From the NCBI GenBank assembly GCA_946611835.1, contig CAMOEE010000034.1, positions 1 to 15,539 of the forward strand: a stretch of DNA of 15,539 nt, given 5' to 3'. Below are positions 13,794 to 15,539 of the stretch, piece after piece (positions within the stretch are counted from its first letter, which is position 1; the number at the start of each line of letters is the position of its first letter). This DNA comes from an uncultured Treponema sp. (GTDB taxonomy: Bacteria > Spirochaetota > Spirochaetia > Treponematales > Treponemataceae). A program made the translations under genes and the position numbers. Below the pieces are notes generated by a model. The model saw only the letters and a program-made list of their open reading frames with translations. It searched no databases and was not told the origin of the DNA.

Positions 13794-14759
13794 ATGACTT
13801 TTAATCTTATCACAAATGATTCACTTGCAAAGATTTTTGCAGAGATTTCGGATTCTCCTCTTCCTTCAAGCGAGGAAATCCACATCATTCTTGAGGATGG
13901 AGAGCACAAAGGCCTGGAGCAAGAGAGACTTTTTTATGATTTAGCGAACCCGCTTTTGATTGAAAGCAAGTCTGGAAAAGCTGAGAATTGTGCCCTTCGT
14001 TCTGAGAATTGCGAGGCCTTCCACAAGGATACGGAGAACCGGGCCGTCATTACTTTTGGCCAAAACTGTACTTCGGTTACTTTGAAGAATTTCACGATTG
14101 AAAATACCCATGTCAAAACTTGCGAAGATGCTTCTCTTGGAAATCAGGCTGAGGCAATCTGCTTTCACTGTCCGAAAGGTAAGCTTTACTGTGAGGGAAT
14201 GCGCTTTTTGAGCCGTCAGGACACGATTCATGTAAAGGGATTTTCTCACTTTAAGAATTGCTATGTCGCCGGTGATGTCGATTTTATCTGGGGCTACTGC
14301 GACACTTCTGTTTTTGAAAAATGCACCCTGCACACTATTGCTGACAACCGCGGGAACGACCGCCCGGCCTATGTTCTTCAGAGCCGTGCGCTCAACGGAA
14401 GGCCGGGATTCGTTTTTGTTGACTGCGACTTTACCGCCGAGAACAGGGGCAAAGAGGCACAGATTTTCATCGGCCGCTCACAGGGGACAGGAAAGCCTGA
14501 CAGCCTTGACCGCTGGGATTCAATCGCACTCGTAAACTGCCGCATCTCTGATTTGTACGATAAAGCCCTTTGGACTGACGAGGATGGAAGAAGGGCTGTC
14601 TACCCGGAAATGGGAAGCATGATGGTTGGCTGGCGTCAGTTTGGCACAAAAATCTGTAATGGAGACGGTTCTTTAACAGCCTACGACCCGAGCTGGCAGG
14701 AAAAACACGGATATACAATGAGCGAAGAAGAAGCTAGGAAATTACTTAAACTTATTTAA
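13794..14759 (+). CDS. Pectinesterase, carbohydrate esterase family 8, cytoplasmic
   Basis: A 321-aa protein from ATG 13794 with AAGGAG five bases upstream; the in-frame extension to 13698 overlaps the previous gene and lacks such a site. The right-handed beta-helix esterase signatures are present: LSRQDTIHV with Gln142 and Asp143, GDVDFIWG with Asp163, and Arg228 in IFIGRSQG in place of the usual LGRPW motif. The two aspartates are the acid/base and nucleophile of CE8. It removes methyl groups from galacturonate residues. There is no signal peptide or membrane helix, unlike secreted pectinesterases, so it probably acts on imported short pectin oligomers. It precedes a polygalacturonase gene. 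Confidence 0.9.
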   Translation: MTFNLITNDSLAKIFAEISDSPLPSSEEIHIILEDGEHKGLEQERLFYDLANPLLIESKSGKAENCALRSENCEAFHKDTENRAVITFGQNCTSVTLKNFTIENTHVKTCEDASLGNQAEAICFHCPKGKLYCEGMRFLSRQDTIHVKGFSHFKNCYVAGDVDFIWGYCDTSVFEKCTLHTIADNRGNDRPAYVLQSRALNGRPGFVFVDCDFTAENRGKEAQIFIGRSQGTGKPDSLDRWDSIALVNCRISDLYDKALWTDEDGRRAVYPEMGSMMVGWRQFGTKICNGDGSLTAYDPSWQEKHGYTMSEEEARKLLKLI

Positions 14760-14815
14760 TCGCAAAAATGCAAATTTATATCAAAATCTTGTCTTTTCAA
14801 GTAAGGCATACTTTA

Positions 14816-14821
14816 TATAAT
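14816..14821 (+). promoter_or_regulatory. Probable -10 box upstream of the GH28 gene
   Basis: TATAAT lies 36 bp before ATG 14858 in the 98-bp gap after the pectinesterase. A possible -35 (TTGTCT, 14789-14794) is 21 bp away, too far for a strong promoter. No terminator hairpin is visible in the gap, so read-through from the upstream gene is also possible. Confidence 0.4.
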
Positions 14822-14857
14822 AGTAGAATCTAAAAAAGTGATAATGAGGATTTTTTT

Positions 14858-15539
14858 ATGACTGAGATTAATATCAAAGATTTTGGCGGTAAAGGCGACG
14901 GAGTTTTTGACAATACCAATTCTTTTAAAGCAGCATTTGAGGAGCTTGCAAAAAACGGCGGCGGAAAACTTATCGTTGAGGATGGAACATGGCTTACAGG
15001 CCCGATTGATTTAATCAGCGATTCAACGCTGGAGCTTCAGGAAGGTGCTGAGCTTTCTTTTATCACTGACCCGAACGCATATCCCCCGGCATTTACCCGC
15101 TGGGAAGGCGTTGAGTGCTATGCAATGCACGCTCTTATCCGGGCCGCAGACTCAAAAAATATAAAAGTCACGGGCCGTGGAACAATCAATGGAAACGGAA
15201 ATGCCTGGTGGGAGCTTAAAAAGGCCAAAAAGGAATCTGGCCAGTCTACGCCGGTTGAGCCTTATGAGCTTGCCCTTGCAAAAATGAACCCTGGTTACGA
15301 AAATCAGGCTGGTGGCGGCGGCGGCCGTGAAACTCAGTTCTTGCGCCCATGTCTCATAGAATTCATCAACTGTCAGGGTGTCACACTGGAAGGTGTCTCA
15401 ATCAAGAATTCTCCTTTCTGGACTGTTCATCCCCTTTATGTGGATGACCTCACCCTGCAGAATCTTAAAATCGAAAATCCATATTCAGCACCGAACACAG
15501 ACGGAATCGATGTTGACTCATGCACCAATGTCAAAATCC
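14858..15539 (+). CDS. Polygalacturonase-like GH28 glycosidase (3' truncated)
   Basis: The frame starts at ATG 14858 after TGAGGA and is open to the window end (227 codons visible). It begins directly with INIKDFGGKGDGVFDNTNSF, the opening beta-helix motif of family 28, and contains IKVTGRGTINGNGNAWWE, GGGGRETQFLRPCLIEF and the catalytic region NSPFWT..HPL plus APNTDGIDVDSC, where the Asp of NTDGID is a conserved active-site residue. The window ends before the remaining GxGHG-type and R.K motifs. There is no signal peptide, so the enzyme appears cytoplasmic like the neighbouring pectinesterase; it would hydrolyse demethylated oligogalacturonides, probably from chain ends. Exo versus endo action cannot be decided. 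Confidence 0.92.
   Translation, partial: MTEINIKDFGGKGDGVFDNTNSFKAAFEELAKNGGGKLIVEDGTWLTGPIDLISDSTLELQEGAELSFITDPNAYPPAFTRWEGVECYAMHALIRAADSKNIKVTGRGTINGNGNAWWELKKAKKESGQSTPVEPYELALAKMNPGYENQAGGGGGRETQFLRPCLIEFINCQGVTLEGVSIKNSPFWTVHPLYVDDLTLQNLKIENPYSAPNTDGIDVDSCTNVKI

Noticed and set aside
1..15539. tRNA, rRNA, transposase, integrase or prophage genes
   Set aside because: No such gene or motif was seen by eye on either strand.

Overview
The window looks like chromosomal DNA of a spirochaete, most likely a gut or rumen Treponema-type organism. This is an inference from gene content: a FliG/FliF-related flagellar fragment, a pectin-degrading module, an anaerobe-type TlpA / CXXC / 4Fe-4S trio, a class III adenylate cyclase, and modular hairpin repeats between genes. 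No rRNA, tRNA, CRISPR array, transposase or phage gene is visible.

Layout. Positions 1-320 hold the 5' end of a minus-strand gene leaving the window at position 1, then two tandem hairpins and a cluster of five copies of the decamer TATCGGCTCA, two of them in a perfect 21-bp inverted repeat. A short minus-strand gene (323-670) combines a FliG N-domain-like segment with a FliF C-terminal-like tail. From an extended -10 promoter near 700, five genes run rightward (746-5334): cytidylate-kinase-like protein, RelA/SpoT-type alarmone synthetase, GH3 beta-N-acetylhexosaminidase lipoprotein, an unrecognised 193-aa protein and a HAD-phosphatase lipoprotein. Facing them is a compact minus-strand operon (6943 to 5435): TlpA-like thioredoxin, a 50-aa CD1871A-family CXXC membrane protein linked to tlpA by an ATGA overlap, and a polyferredoxin-like 4Fe-4S membrane protein. 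Next on the minus strand are a 704-aa membrane adenylate cyclase whose extracytoplasmic domain resembles a CBM2 cellulose-binding module, and a two-gene unit of a secreted alpha/beta hydrolase followed by a secreted UGSC-family fusion protein. The signal-peptide coding regions of these last two genes resemble each other at DNA level and include a REP-like palindrome.

A GC-rich hairpin element (about 12210-12446) separates this from a rightward group: a membrane-anchored metallo-beta-lactamase-fold hydrolase of the NAPE-PLD/UlaG type, a pectinesterase (CE8) and a GH28 polygalacturonase cut by the window end. Neither pectin enzyme has a signal peptide, so the pair probably demethylates and hydrolyses imported oligogalacturonides in the cytoplasm.

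Common themes are second-messenger signalling (ppGpp-type and cAMP-type enzymes), cell-wall amino-sugar salvage, and plant-polysaccharide use. The points most worth following are the CBM2-like adenylate cyclase receptor, the FliG-N/FliF-C chimera, the TATCGGCTCA cluster, the UGSC fusion and the shared signal-peptide/REP module.
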